Assembly (NCBI GenBank): GCA_033961575.1
Contig: CM066732.1
Coordinates: 94,045,187-94,109,186, forward strand
Length of the DNA stretch: 64,000 nt
Source: Aselliscus stoliczkanus
Lineage: Eukaryota; Chordata; Mammalia; Chiroptera; Hipposideridae
Reading direction: 5' to 3'
The notes below the pieces were generated by a model. The model saw only the letters and a program-made list of their open reading frames with translations, ran no database searches and was not told where the DNA came from. The first letter of the stretch is position 1. Every line of letters starts with the position of its first letter. Positions 1-10,240 of the stretch are shown piece after piece. Position numbers and translations under genes: made by a program.

Positions 1-580
1 TGGAAATGGAAGCATTTTGGAGCATGTTAAAAAGATAATTTGATATCAAAAAGTTTGCTACAAATTATTTTTTAACAAAACATCAAACATTTTCATATAT
101 ATATATGTCTGTCTCATTTTTTAGAATAATTGCATTGTATTTTATTGACTAGCTTTATTGTTTTGTTTTGTTTTGTTTTGTTTTTGAGGGCAGTGTCACT
201 GGCCCTCATATGTGGGACCCGAACCAGGGCCGCCGGCTTCCCAGGCCAGCGCTTAACCACCGCGCCACTCGGCCGGCCCAGCTTTATTGTATTTTTAAAA
301 AATATCCTCATTAATAGATATTTGGTTATTTTTACTATCTCACACAATGCTGCAATAAAAATTCTTAAACATAAGCACTGGCCTATTTATATGAATATAC
401 TAGTAGACTAGATTTGTGGCAGTGGAATTGATAGATCAAAAGTAGGAATATTGAAAATTTTAATGGATAATAACAAAGTACCCTGACAATGTCATTCTAT
501 ACTACCAGTAGCATAGGAGGATTTCTGTTTCACATACCCTCCGCATACACAGGTATTATACGACAATGCTCTAAAAGAAA
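1..580 (-). mobile_element. L1M LINE fragment, antisense, split by a SINE
   Basis: Text on both sides of the SINE at 162-279 reads like the reverse complement of an old mammalian L1 (3' UTR into distal ORF2). Examples are the AATGCTGCAATAAAAATTCTT-like stretch near 347-367 and the 'gtggaattgatagatcaaaagt' type phrase near 421-442, which match the usual antisense L1 wording about a first-strand 'not-yet-shifted' 3' region. The left edge runs off the window and the right edge near 580 is soft. No open frame of ORF2 survives. Assignment rests on remembered L1 consensus text, not on an alignment. Confidence 0.5.
162..279 (-). mobile_element. tRNA-Ser-like SINE (family A), copy 1
   Basis: Read on the minus strand this starts GGGCCGGCCGAGTGGCGCGG, has an A-box-like GAGTGGCGCGGTGGTTAAG and a B-box-like GGTTCGGGTCCC, ends CCAGTGACACTGCCCTC and carries a (CAAAA)n tail. 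The 11-bp target-site duplication AGCTTTATTGT is at 151-161 and 280-290. The GAGTGG..GGTTAAG start is most like tRNA-Ser. The element is about 95 bp plus tail, shorter than most mammalian tRNA SINEs. The likely family is Rhin-1 of horseshoe bats, which I cannot confirm here. Confidence 0.9.
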
Positions 581-1955
581 AAGAGGTAAAATTATGTCCA
601 TTCATTTGTATCAATGGAAACTTCGCAGTGATATTTTAAGCTGAATCCTTTTTGTGGTTTCCCTACTAGTGACTTTCAATGCCTGGGGCATAGGAATTCA
701 ACGAACAATTATCGAATTAATTTGAATGGACATAGCAGATTTTTACACTTTTTTTGTTTTTAACAAACATTGGAACCTTTAGATTATTAGGAAGGCTGGG
801 AAAATAAAGTGTTCTGACCACAAAATGGTTAATAAAAGTTAAGAGACACACACCTGTGACAAGAGCAGCTTTGGATGGAGTTCCACAGAGGAACTGTCAG
901 ACCAACTCACTCAGGTTTTATAAATCTAGCCCTAGTCTATATTTAACCACTCTTCCCTGATTATTTATTCCCCACTTTGCAGTGGTCTGGAATCCTGAAG
1001 CATGTTTTCACAACTGGCTGGAAATGAGAGATTAGGTGAGTTAGATCAAACACCTCTTCCCTGTGATCAAGGGAAGGAAACTGAGACCTTTTCAAAACAT
1101 ACTCACTAGATTAGCCATACAGTTTGGGGCTTGTTCTAGGTGGAAAGCACAACACCTCCTTTATAGGGTCTCTTATGTCCACTCAGAACCTTCAGTACAT
1201 AAATAGAAAAAGAAGACAGACAAATAAATTTGCAGAATCTAAATATTTCTGCAAATAACTCTCACACACCTGGAGTCAATGTCCAAGATGGCACTTTATG
1301 TCTCGTTACAACAAAATTTAAAAAAGAAATTTATAAGCAGAACCACTCAAACATCAAAGAAAAAATACTCTTAAAGCACACATGAAGAAAAGGTATGCAT
1401 TGGGCAAATCGTCAGCCCCTCTGGGTATTTTATACATAATTTTAAGAGCACTAAATTCTTTTTTGTTATTGTTGACGAAGAAAGCTACAGGGAAGAGATA
1501 GACTTTGAGGTGATTCTTGAGGGATGAGTTAGACCTAGTAAAACCAGGTGGGAAGAATATTCCAGGTAGGAAAGGACATTCTTTTCAGGAAGCACCCCCC
1601 TTACCTCCCCAGGTTAACCTCTTGTACTTCTGGGATTTCATTGTACATTTATTTCTGATATCATGGTCCACTTGTTGCATATGTCTGCAACCCCAATGTC
1701 TAACTCTGGGCCAGACACAGGTGGTCAGTCACTGAACATTTCATAAATAAAGTCATGACTGGTGAAACAAGTGTGCTTGGTCAAGACTAAATCAATTGTT
1801 TTGGCACAGGGTTGGGTAGTATGGGGCCAATATTAAGTATTCAAGACTTCTCTTAAAATTTATATCTCCAAAACTTGATATCCTATGTGTAGGGGCACCC
1901 TTCAACATATGATACAATTAATACCACACTCAGTGCCCTAAGGTAGAATTGTCCT
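581..1955. other. Gene-free stretch, mostly unique sequence
   Basis: No coding region or RNA gene is visible. A weak L2 3'-end resemblance sits near 675-735 (TGCCTGGGGCATAGGAATTC followed by an ATT-rich end), and another near 1600-1760 ending in a TTTCATAAATAAAG phrase. Both are too decayed to call alone. The rest is AT-rich and without internal structure. Confidence 0.5.
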
Positions 1956-1959
1956 CCAA

Positions 1960-3130
1960 TTGTCCTCCAGGCACATTAGTAGTTGGGAAGGAAAAGTTGG
2001 TTTGGGGAAATTGCAGAAGGCTTTGTGGACAAGATGTACTGACTAATAGACTCTGAAGAATGGATATGGTTTGTGTGGAAAGAGGGAGGAAGTAAGGTCT
2101 TGAGGAAGGGTGACCAGAAGGAAAGGTAAAGAAGTATACGGAGCATGTAGGAGATGGGTGGAAGTGCATCTTACTTCATGAAATGAGCCATTTCAGGGAA
2201 TTAAGGGGAATAAGGAGAACAGATGACATTTTTCCAAATAGTAAAAACCACAAAAGTCAGGCAAAAGCATTTGTACTTCATCTTAAATTCTGGAGGACGA
2301 AAGTGACACGATGACAGTGATATTTAAGAATGCTTGGTGCTAGTCCAGCAGCAACAGCCAAGGGATTCTGGGCAACTTGATGTCAGAGATTGAGCCTTAC
2401 TCATTATGGTGTTTATTCTGTGACTAGTATAGTGGCTGACACATAGCATATTCATAATAAAATTTTAAATTATCCTCCTGCCTATAGTTTCCCCATCAAT
2501 TGAACAAGGAATAAAGAGGCTATAGCAGTAATTCAGGCACTATGAATATGGCAGTCCCAGTATACATGGATCAAAGGGCATCTCAATGACATTTCAAAGG
2601 AATACATAACATATATTATTGACAGATTGGAAATGGTAGATGAAGTGTTTCAAAATGATGTTTGGAGGGCCGGCCGAGTGGCGCAGTGGTTAAGTGCTGG
2701 CTTGGGAAGCCAGCGGCCCCCGTTCGGGTCCCACATATGAGGAGGGCCAGTGACACTACCCTCAAAAAAAAAAAATGATGTTTGGATTTCTTGCCTGAAG
2801 ATACGATGGTGGCACTATATAACATTAGAAAGATCTTGATTTCAGGTATGAGAGAGATAAAGAGTTTGGGTGATGGAAATGTTAAACTTGGTTGGACAAC
2901 CTGTCATTCAAGTTGAAAATTCCTTATGGGGATTTGGAAATTTGAAATTGGAATGTAAGTGAAAAGTCAAGACTGAAGATCGTTTTTATGAGTGACAAAA
3001 AGAAATGGAGAAGAAATGAAGTGGAACTTTGGGAGAAAGATATTTCAACTTCTACATAGGTTTCCAAGAATGTTGAGGAATATTTGAGATACGAGTTAAA
3101 GACTAGAAATATGGGTCACAAAACAAACAC
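1960..3130 (-). mobile_element. L2 LINE, antisense, ORF2 region, split by a SINE
   Basis: On the minus strand this follows the L2 ORF2 distal region. On the plus strand the recognisable antisense phrases are the piece near 2185-2290 ('preserving' the GCCATTTCAGGGAATTAAGG type text), the ATAGCAGTAATTCAGGCACT phrase near 2523, and the GGAAATGTTAAACTTGG phrase near 2875, which is the reverse of the L2 stretch coding for a peptide like N-M-S-K-T-E-L. The SINE at 2667-2771 lies inside it. The element is heavily decayed and codes for nothing. Edges are uncertain by about 50-100 bp. Confidence 0.55.
2667..2771 (+). mobile_element. tRNA-Ser-like SINE (family A), copy 2
   Basis: Starts GGGCCGGCCGAGTGGCGCAG, with A-box GTGGCGCAGTGGTTAAG and B-box CGTTCGGGTCCC, and ends in ACACTACCCTC plus a pure A tail. 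A perfect 15-bp target-site duplication, AAAATGATGTTTGGA, lies at 2652-2666 and 2772-2786. It inserted into an older antisense L2. The intact duplication and near-consensus body point to a fairly recent insertion. Confidence 0.95.
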
Positions 3131-3982
3131 AACAAGGGTCCTGTTTTGAAAAATGTTCCTGTTTCTGTAGTTCTTCTATCATTGTGAGGATATAATGGTT
3201 TATACGGATTTCTGTCCTACAGTAATTGGTGTGATAACTGACGCTGGAAATGAAGTGTGTCAATAAAGGTCAACTGCAGTTTCCTCCTTTAGGTTTCCAC
3301 AAAATTGACCTTTCTGATGAACAGGAAATGCTGTGGTGGTGCTCATTAATGTAGCATGGGTTTTAGAGTCTTTTGTATGTCATTAAAAAGAGACACATTT
3401 CCCCATTGCTTAGGAGACATATACATTAAGGCTTGCTTGGAGCCACTCATTCTGTGTGGCAATCTATGTGAAGGACAGGGTTTTCTAGACAAAACATTGG
3501 AATATGTTATGTCACACCTGCTTTAATGCTGTTTGCCAATTTCCTTGGCTTTCTTAGTCACACCTCCAAAACAATGCTTTTAAGCCCATTTGGAATGTTC
3601 CTGGGGGTAGGAAAGATTGATAGCTCTGTTTTCTTTCAGAAACATTTAACAATTCCAAAAATATTTATTTCTAAGATGCCATAGCGCGTCTCATTGGGCC
3701 TTTCCTATAAAAGATACCACAAATACCTCTTACACAGCTTTTGGCTGCAGGGGAATGATCAAATTAGGAATCAGTCTCTGCTCCAGACACAAATAGGGTA
3801 TTTATACATTAGCCAGGAAAATTTTCAGAAGTGTTTGCAAATGTTCATTGCTAACAGGAAACCAGAAAAAGTCACTGAAAATTTCTGTAAAGGTGTGGCT
3901 TCCAAACATTTCTGAGGGTGATCTAGAGTAGTAAATCTATTTTATATCATGACCCAGTTCTGTGCTTGCACCCATGCGCGCT
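3131..3982. other. Gene-free stretch, no recognised repeat
   Basis: I see no gene, splice-site pair with coding potential, or known repeat here. The 73-codon frame at 3694-3915 has no recognisable domain and is treated as chance. Confidence 0.5.
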
Positions 3983-4034
3983 CGTGTGTGTGTGCGTGCG
4001 CGCGTGCGCGCGCGCGCGCACACACACACACACA
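3983..4034. repeat. 52-bp alternating pyrimidine-purine tract, (TG)n(CG)n(CA)n
   Basis: Every step from 3983 to 4034 alternates pyrimidine and purine. A TG-rich left arm leads to a CG-rich centre and a CA right arm. This is the classical Z-DNA-forming pattern, and because the TG and CA arms are complementary it can also extrude as a cruciform. The centre holds over ten CpG dinucleotides in a region where CpG is rare. Confidence 0.95.
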
Positions 4035-4089
4035 ACTAAGACAAAGTTTCAAGAAACAATACTTATCCTTGCTATCTGGGGAATGCAAT

Positions 4090-4222
4090 TTTTATTCTAT
4101 TTCTATTTCTATTCTATTTATTCTACTCCGTTCCGCTCCACTCCACTCTCCACTGTCTGCTCCACACCACTCTCCACTCCACTCCACTCCATTCCATCCC
4201 ATCCCGTCCTACCCCATCCTGG
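4090..4222. repeat. Degenerate pentanucleotide array drifting from TTCTA to CCACT to CCATC
   Basis: The tract is built of 5-bp units that change along its length: TTCTA/TTCTATT at the left, CTCCACTCCACT in the middle, and CCATCCCATCC at the right. It resembles the (CCATT/GGAAT) class of simple satellites but is short and impure. The frames open through it are repeat artefacts. Confidence 0.85.
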
Positions 4223-5090
4223 TATAAATAATGTTTGTTGCAATTTACTAAAATTATTTTATATCTGAAGGACGAAGGACATTGAAAAACAATTTTTAGG
4301 TCCACAGGAGCAAATCTGTTCTTTCGAATTTGGAAATAGGCTACTGTTTTCCATCCTAGGGACACTTTATAGAACACCTTTACATTTTTTCCTCCCAAAT
4401 TATCAATTAGCCTTATTCAGAGAAGAAAGAGGCCCTTGGATGTGGACAGTTTCACTCCCACAGCTATCTCCTAGGAGAAACTCTTCCTGCTGGGTCACTT
4501 CCAGCAATCACCACCTCACCATCTTTGATCCCATCTCACTAAATGGTAATTTAAGGAGTGACTCTACCCTCCTATCCCACACAACCCTGTCACAGGCCGC
4601 AGAACAGTGTTTCCATAAAAACTTTGCTCAATGATGGACTGGTATTTATTTCGCTAGCTTCTTAATCAATTGCTCCAGTGACGCAAGAGGCAGGGGAATC
4701 TAAGAAAATTGGGACAAAAGCATTGGTGGCCCCAGAATTTCTATTAGGAAGGACTTGGGGGTAGCCATCTGGTTGGAAGTTGACTAGGGAACTTCTCTTA
4801 ACCTGTCTTTGTATAACCAGATTACATATTTATCTGAGGAGGCCTATTGTGTTGGGTGACTGGGAAGTTGGCCCTCTCAAACCATCCTATGGTGGAGTTA
4901 AGAAACCAAGTGAAGTCACTACAGAGAAACTAGTCTGAATTAGACTATTTTTAAAGAAATACTTTCTCAGAACCATCACTCAGTTTGCAACATGCTAGCA
5001 AACAGAAATCTCTCAGGGATTTCTTTTAGCGATGACATAAGAATGGTATAAAAATATATAATTCAAGGATTTGCATGAAGAGTAAAAGAA
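4223..5090. other. Gene-free stretch, no recognised repeat
   Basis: No gene or clear interspersed repeat is visible. Composition is ordinary and there are no CpG clusters. Confidence 0.45.
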
Positions 5091-5092
5091 AG

Positions 5093-5640
5093 TGAACCCA
5101 GCAATCCCACTCCTAGGTATATACCTGAGAGAAGGGAAAACATATGTCTATACAAAAACTTGGACATAAATGTTCATAGCAGCATTATTTATAACAGCAA
5201 GAAAGTGTAAACAACCTAAATGTCTATCACCTGATTAATATACAAAATATAGCATATCCATACAATAGAACAGTATTTAGGTATAAAAAAAAATGATGTA
5301 CTGATACATGCCTCAACATGGATGAACCTTGAGAACATGTTAAGTGAAAGAAGATAGACACAAAAGGACGCTATTGCATGATTCCATTGATATGAAATGT
5401 CCAGAATAGGCAAATCTATAGAGATAGAAAGCAGATTAGTTACGTACAGGGAATAGGAGAAGGGGGAAATTGGGACAAATTGCTAATGGGTATAGAGTTT
5501 TTTTATATGATGATGAAAAGTTGCGGAATTAGATAGTAGTGGTGGTTGCACAACACAGTGATTATACTAAAATCCATTGACCTGTATACTTTAAAATAGT
5601 GAATTTTATGGTATACAAAGTACATCTCAATAAAAAATGC
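5093..5640 (+). mobile_element. L1M LINE 3' end, sense
   Basis: The segment follows the standard 3' end of old mammalian L1 (L1MA/L1MB type): CCCAGCAATCCCACTCCTAG, then GCAGCATTATTTATAACAGC, ATGGATGAACCTTGAGAACA, CCATTGATATGAAATGTCC, AGAATAGGCAAATC, TTAGATAGTAGTGGTGGTTGC, and the terminal CTCAATAAAAAATGC. It is 5'-truncated, beginning in the last part of ORF2, and about 550 bp long. The polyadenylation-like AATAAAAAA at 5628-5636 marks its end. Confidence 0.9.
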
Positions 5641-5809
5641 TATCAAGAAAAATAGAGAGGCAAATTCTAGTTTATCCACCTTCTGCATTATTACGATGGT
5701 TGTCATGTGAATAGGTATTTTTAAAGATCTTAAAATGATTTGTTCTTTCATGTAGGTTAAATTTATAAAAATTATGTTATTACTATTCATTCATTTGCCA
5801 AGCTCTAAC

Positions 5810-5812
<3 letters not shown>

Positions 5813-5850
<38 letters not shown>
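5813..5850. repeat. (TA)n microsatellite
   Basis: An uninterrupted TA dinucleotide run of about 19 units; self-complementary and expected to be length-polymorphic. Confidence 0.97.
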
Positions 5851-5852
<2 letters not shown>

Positions 5853-5934
5853 ACAAATTCTATATTAGACTGTCTTGAATAATGTAATTTTTACTGTTTG
5901 ATATAACATATCTACTCTAAGCAGTGTGTGAGGA

Positions 5935-6290
5935 TGTGATTTATCATCATTTTTTGAACAACTGGCATGGGACTGTGCTAAGTGTTCAAGAAACAAAGGG
6001 GTCACTAGGTCTTGATCTCCATTCTAAAGAGCCATTCAGCTTATCTGGGAGACAGAACATGGCACAAAAGTTCCTACCTGAAAGAAGGAAGACCAAGGGC
6101 AAAGCCAATCACAAGATCAAAAGGTGAACATGATAGGCATTAAGAAGAGGGGGACTAGAAAGTCTCCTGGAGGAGATGGGTCTTTGGATGAAAAAGAGAA
6201 AGATGTCTGGGCAAAGAGAAAAGACTCAGGGACAGGAAAAAAGTGGAGAGTTGAGTGCCTGGCCTCTGTGGGGACCCAGGCAACTTCCTC
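5935..6290 (-). mobile_element. L2 LINE 3' region, antisense
   Basis: The order on the plus strand is that of the reverse of an L2 3' end: ACTGTGCTAAGTGTTCAAGAA (the 'size of the change' phrase), GGTCTTGATCTCCATTCTAA, GCTTATCTGGGAGACAGAA, then TCTCCTGGAGGAGATG. The short frames at 5924-6127 and 6124-6381 lie over this decayed element and are not genes. Confidence 0.55.
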
Positions 6291-6949
6291 TCACTATCAT
6301 TCTCCTTCTAATATCCCACTAGAGTCTCAGAGGGTCTATCCTGTTTTAAAGTTAGGGCAACCAAGGTACTTAGGAGTGTAAGGAGGGTTCAGTTAGAATA
6401 AACTGCAGCACACTGAAGAGTTTTTTTGAGGAGAAGGATTTGTGGTTTTTCTTGGAAAAGATGTTCTCTCGCCTCCTAGGTTCCAACCAGCTTTTGGTAA
6501 GATATGTCACTAAAAGGAAAATTTAAGTTGTTTTTAAAGCATCAGATTTTTATTAGAACTTGTCCAAACTGCAATATTATGAAGATAGAGGGCTTTTGAA
6601 GTCCGTAGATTTCTTGTTTTTCAGTGCAGTTAGAGAGATTGGAGTTTTAAGCAAATTCCGACCAAACTTAATTCAGCAAGTTAAATAATAATTCAGGAAA
6701 ACATACCTTTTAGAATGTTTCCTGCTTTCTCAAAACAACAACAACAAACAAACATAATATTTTAAATGGTGTACAACAGAGAGGTGAATGCAAATGTAGA
6801 AATTAAAAAGTTTTGTGTACTTGGGTATAGAAGTTTGGTGGTTTTGCCTTATTTGGTAGCCCCAGTGGAGAATGCAACTAGTTTGGGAGCCTAAAAACGA
6901 GATGGTTCGCACCCTATATCTGTTTACCACTTTCTTTTTCATCTTCCCT
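6291..6949. other. Gene-free stretch, no recognised repeat
   Basis: Ordinary AT-rich sequence. Only a short CAA-rich patch near 6735-6752 stands out. Confidence 0.4.
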
Positions 6950-7080
6950 TAGCACTTGATTCAGTTAAGCCAACACTGCATGCCTACTATGTGGGAGACA
7001 GTTTTCTGGACACAGAAGGCGAGAGATGAGTAAGGCATAGTCCATGATGTCACGCCTATTACTCTACAGATCCATATCTC
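6950..7080 (-). mobile_element. L2 LINE 3' end, antisense, decayed
   Basis: Contains TGCCTACTATGTGGGAGACAG followed by a GACACAGAAGGCGAGAGATGA-like stretch. This is the reverse of the L2 3' UTR phrase for 'tactatgtgccaggcac...gggatac'. Short and much decayed. Confidence 0.45.
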
Positions 7081-7317
7081 CCTAAGTTTGCTCCTTGGAT
7101 CACTGCCTGAGAGTTCCTCCACAAAGAAAAGTGATGTCTAAATTGGTTTGGGAAATTCCTAAAATCTCAGAGCCTCCTCTTGGGGACTGACAGTGAAAAA
7201 AAAAAATGGCAGCAAAGAAAACTTTAACTCAGCACTCCCTATACATTACCCTCACATAGCCTAGAGCTAATGACCTGTGGAATATACTAAGTCAAATTGC
7301 TTTAGATCAGTTCAATA

Positions 7318-7515
7318 AAGCATTCTGTAGTGTTGGAAATATTTTATATCTGTGCTGTGCAATATGGTAGCCAGTAGCCACATGAGGCCACAGAGCACTT
7401 TAAATGTGGCTAATGCAACTGAAGAATATAATTTTTAACTTTACTAATTTTAATGCACTTAAATTTAAATAACCACACATGGCCGGTGGCTAACATGAGC
7501 TGTGCAGCCCCATAT
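7318..7515. mobile_element. hAT-Charlie non-autonomous DNA transposon (MER3-like)
   Basis: Carries CTGTGCTGTGCAATATGGTAG, AGCCACATGAGGCCACAGAG, AAATGTGGCTAATGCAACTG, an AT-rich middle, and the inverted CCACACATGGCCGGTGGC end. This is the layout of a common old mammalian hAT-Charlie family; I recall it as MER3, but the family name is from memory. A second copy is at 56720-56845. Confidence 0.75.
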
Positions 7516-9515
7516 CATTAAACATACATCTTTTAAAAAGCCTTTTAATGGAAATGTGAGTTTTTCCATATTTTGCAAGGAGAAAAAGTGACACACACTT
7601 CAGGAGGATTTAAAAGAGCTCACAATATGCCACAGCCACCATGAGTTTTGAAAGTTCTATCATCTGAAAATACCTTTGCAAAATCTTTGTCAGTATAGTA
7701 ACCCTCTAAATTCTGATCAGGACCACTTTTCAGTCTCTATCTTTGGATTCATCTTCACATTGCCCAAGTCTTAGGAAGAAGTACACTTCTGCTGCTCTGG
7801 GTAATTTGGCTGTTCTGTGTTGCCGTCAGGCGTGATGCAGACACAGTCGTAATCAGATGTGACTTTCACATGTCACTGTCTGGAGGGAGGCTCCCTGTAC
7901 TTGCTAGTCAGGCAAAAGACCTGGTCCAATGGCTTGATATGATGCTAAAATATTCACTATCAAAGATTTCCTTCTTCAAACGGTTTTATTGTTTTACATT
8001 TACTTTGTCTTTCAAAACATGTCTTCTTTATTTTTATAGTTATGAATAACATTAATCCAATGAAAAATTTTCAGATTTCATGAAATTGGTAGTAATACCG
8101 AGAAGACTATAAAAATGGCAGCTTTTATTTCTTTATTCCTTTTCTTATGATACTTGGCTTTTGATGTCTTGAGAAGGCCTTAGAATGCCTCCCAGTTCTT
8201 CACACATTGGCTCCTTTTCAACTTTTCCTGCAGACATCCGGAGCCCAAGACGCCTGCCTCCACAGGCTTCATGCTTTTGTAGCTCCAGCTCCATTTCCTG
8301 CTCACAAAATGTTTCTGTCTGTCCTGCAGATGGAAAGGCGCTGAAAGAAGAGCAGTACCCAGAAAGAGGGGAGCAGTGTCTCCAATCCTGGTAACATCCA
8401 AGGCTCCCATCTCCTCCATTAAAAGTGCCTCAGGGCAAGTCAGTACTATGGCAAAGAGGCTGACTATTTTTATGAGTCAGTTGTCTTGAATAACTTCGGC
8501 AAAGAAGCTGCAGCATGTCTCTATTACATAAATGTGCAGAAATTATTATTAATAGAAATTAAGAAACCTGCAGCCTTCAATGAAGGAATCCTCTGAGAGC
8601 GTACATATTTATTAGACGCCATTTTGTTTACTTGGTGGTTTAGGTTAAGAGGTCAGTTTGACAGTCGGATGGCATGTATTGCATATGCTCTGATAAATGT
8701 TTGCTTTTCTTTATAGGAGCCTCAGCCTGGGAAAGTAGCTCTTGAGGAGAGGTAAACATGAATGCTGCTAAAACAATAGAGAAAGTGTATCATTAGCATT
8801 TCCCCAAAATCCCTGACAATCTTTCAGGCAGCTGCTCTCCTGGCTGCCTCACATGAAGAGGATTAGCGTAACTCTGGGTTCTTATCCTCAGATGAACTTA
8901 AGGAAAACCATATTAGGTCCACTCCATAGTCCAAATGGACATTAATTTATTGTGTATTTCCCTGACTATAAAATCCAGGGACTAGTGTTAGTTGATACCA
9001 GTCTTAAAACAGTGACCGTGTTGCCCAATTCCTCCAGCAGTCTGCAAAAGATGTACCATCGGTGAATTTATCTCAACCTTTTCAATTCATCTGATTTTTC
9101 TTTTTAGAGTATTTTGCTTACAAAAGTTAATAATTCTGTATATTTACCTCTTCCTATCTGATAAATCCATCATTCATTACTGATGCATTCATCCAGTTAG
9201 AGGCAATTGCCATGGTCTATGAAAAATACCGTGGTGGCCTGGCCTGGCCTGGTGGTCATGGAGATGGAGAGAAGTGTTAGACTGTAAACACATTAGGAGG
9301 CCAAATTTTCACTATTTGTTGATGATTTGTGGAGTGTGAAGGAGAAGCTGACTTTAAGGCAACCTGCACGTTTCTGACTTAGGTAACTGAACCAATAAAC
9401 TAAGAAATACAACTTCCTGCAATGGAAACAGTTTGGGGATTAAAAATGATTTTTTTTTTTTAAATGTGTTGCAGGGATTATCTTCGAAACATCTGTGTGG
9501 GAACATCCAGTAGAC
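7516..9515. other. 2 kb gene-free stretch, no recognised repeat
   Basis: No gene or clear transposon. The two overlapping short frames near 8180-8419 on opposite strands have no recognisable domains. A short CCTGG direct repeat, GGCCTGGCCTGGCCTGG, is at 9236-9252. The low repeat content may mean the block is constrained, but the sequence alone does not show that. Confidence 0.4.
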
Positions 9516-9750
9516 CAGTGTTTTTCCAATGTTTGACCAGGACCTAGAGACAGAAATATGTTTAACATCACAATCCCATGCTCCCATAAAATGAAAAATA
9601 GTGTCATGAAATAGTAATTGTTCTGTGTGTTTGAAGCACTCTTATATGTTCTATCCTATTCCATATTTCATGTTTAAAATGCTTGTCTCTACTCGCTCAA
9701 CTGATTTCAAACCCACTAATGGATTGTGGCTCACAGTTTGAAAAACACTG
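9516..9750. mobile_element. hAT-type DNA transposon remnant with intact terminal inverted repeats
   Basis: The left end reads CAGTGTTTTTCCAATG and the right end TTTGAAAAACACTG. The first ten bases of each are perfect inverted repeats, CAGTGTTTTT. The CACTAATGGATTGTGGCTC stretch near 9713 and the CAGTG ends are typical of mammalian hAT-Charlie elements (MER20-like). At about 235 bp it is a non-autonomous copy. The flanking 8-bp duplication is no longer clean. Confidence 0.7.
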
Positions 9751-9779
9751 TAGAACATACTTTTACTTATATGTCTATG

Positions 9780-10240
9780 TATGGGAGACATATCTGGGTT
9801 TGAGGTACAAGTATTAATGCAAAATCAGCATATAGATGGTAAGTGGATCTATAAAAGTGGATGGAATTGCCTAGGTAATGAGTGTAAAGTGACTAGTAAA
9901 AATTCCAAAGATGGAATTCTGAGATGTGGGAAATGGCACAGAGGAGGACCAGGAAAGCGTGTGCCACAGAAGCCAAGGCAAGACATAGTTTTGACAAAGA
10001 AGAAATAATATTCAATGCAGTTCAATGCTGCTAGAAGGTCAAATGAATCACTGAAAAGTTTGTTAGATACCAAGAAGCCTAGGGTACTGGGCACCTTCAT
10101 GAAAGTTATGTTGGGGGGTGGAAGGAAAGAAGCTAGGTTTCTATAGGTTAAAGAAGGAATGGGAAGTGAGGAAATAGAGACAACTCCTTCAAAGGATTTA
10201 TCTCTGAAATAAAACATTGAGATCAGTGGGAAGTGGAGAA
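9780..10240 (-). mobile_element. L2 LINE ORF2 region, antisense
   Basis: Plus-strand landmarks of reversed L2 ORF2 occur in the right order: AATCAGCATATAGATGGTAAG near 9822, TGGATGGAATTGCCTAGGTA near 9858, ACAGAAGCCAAGGCAAGACA near 9965, CAATGCTGCTAGAAGGTCAA near 10022. These correspond on the minus strand to the region around the YADD-type reverse-transcriptase motif. Decayed. The overlapping 75- and 122-codon frames are shadows of it. Confidence 0.65.
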
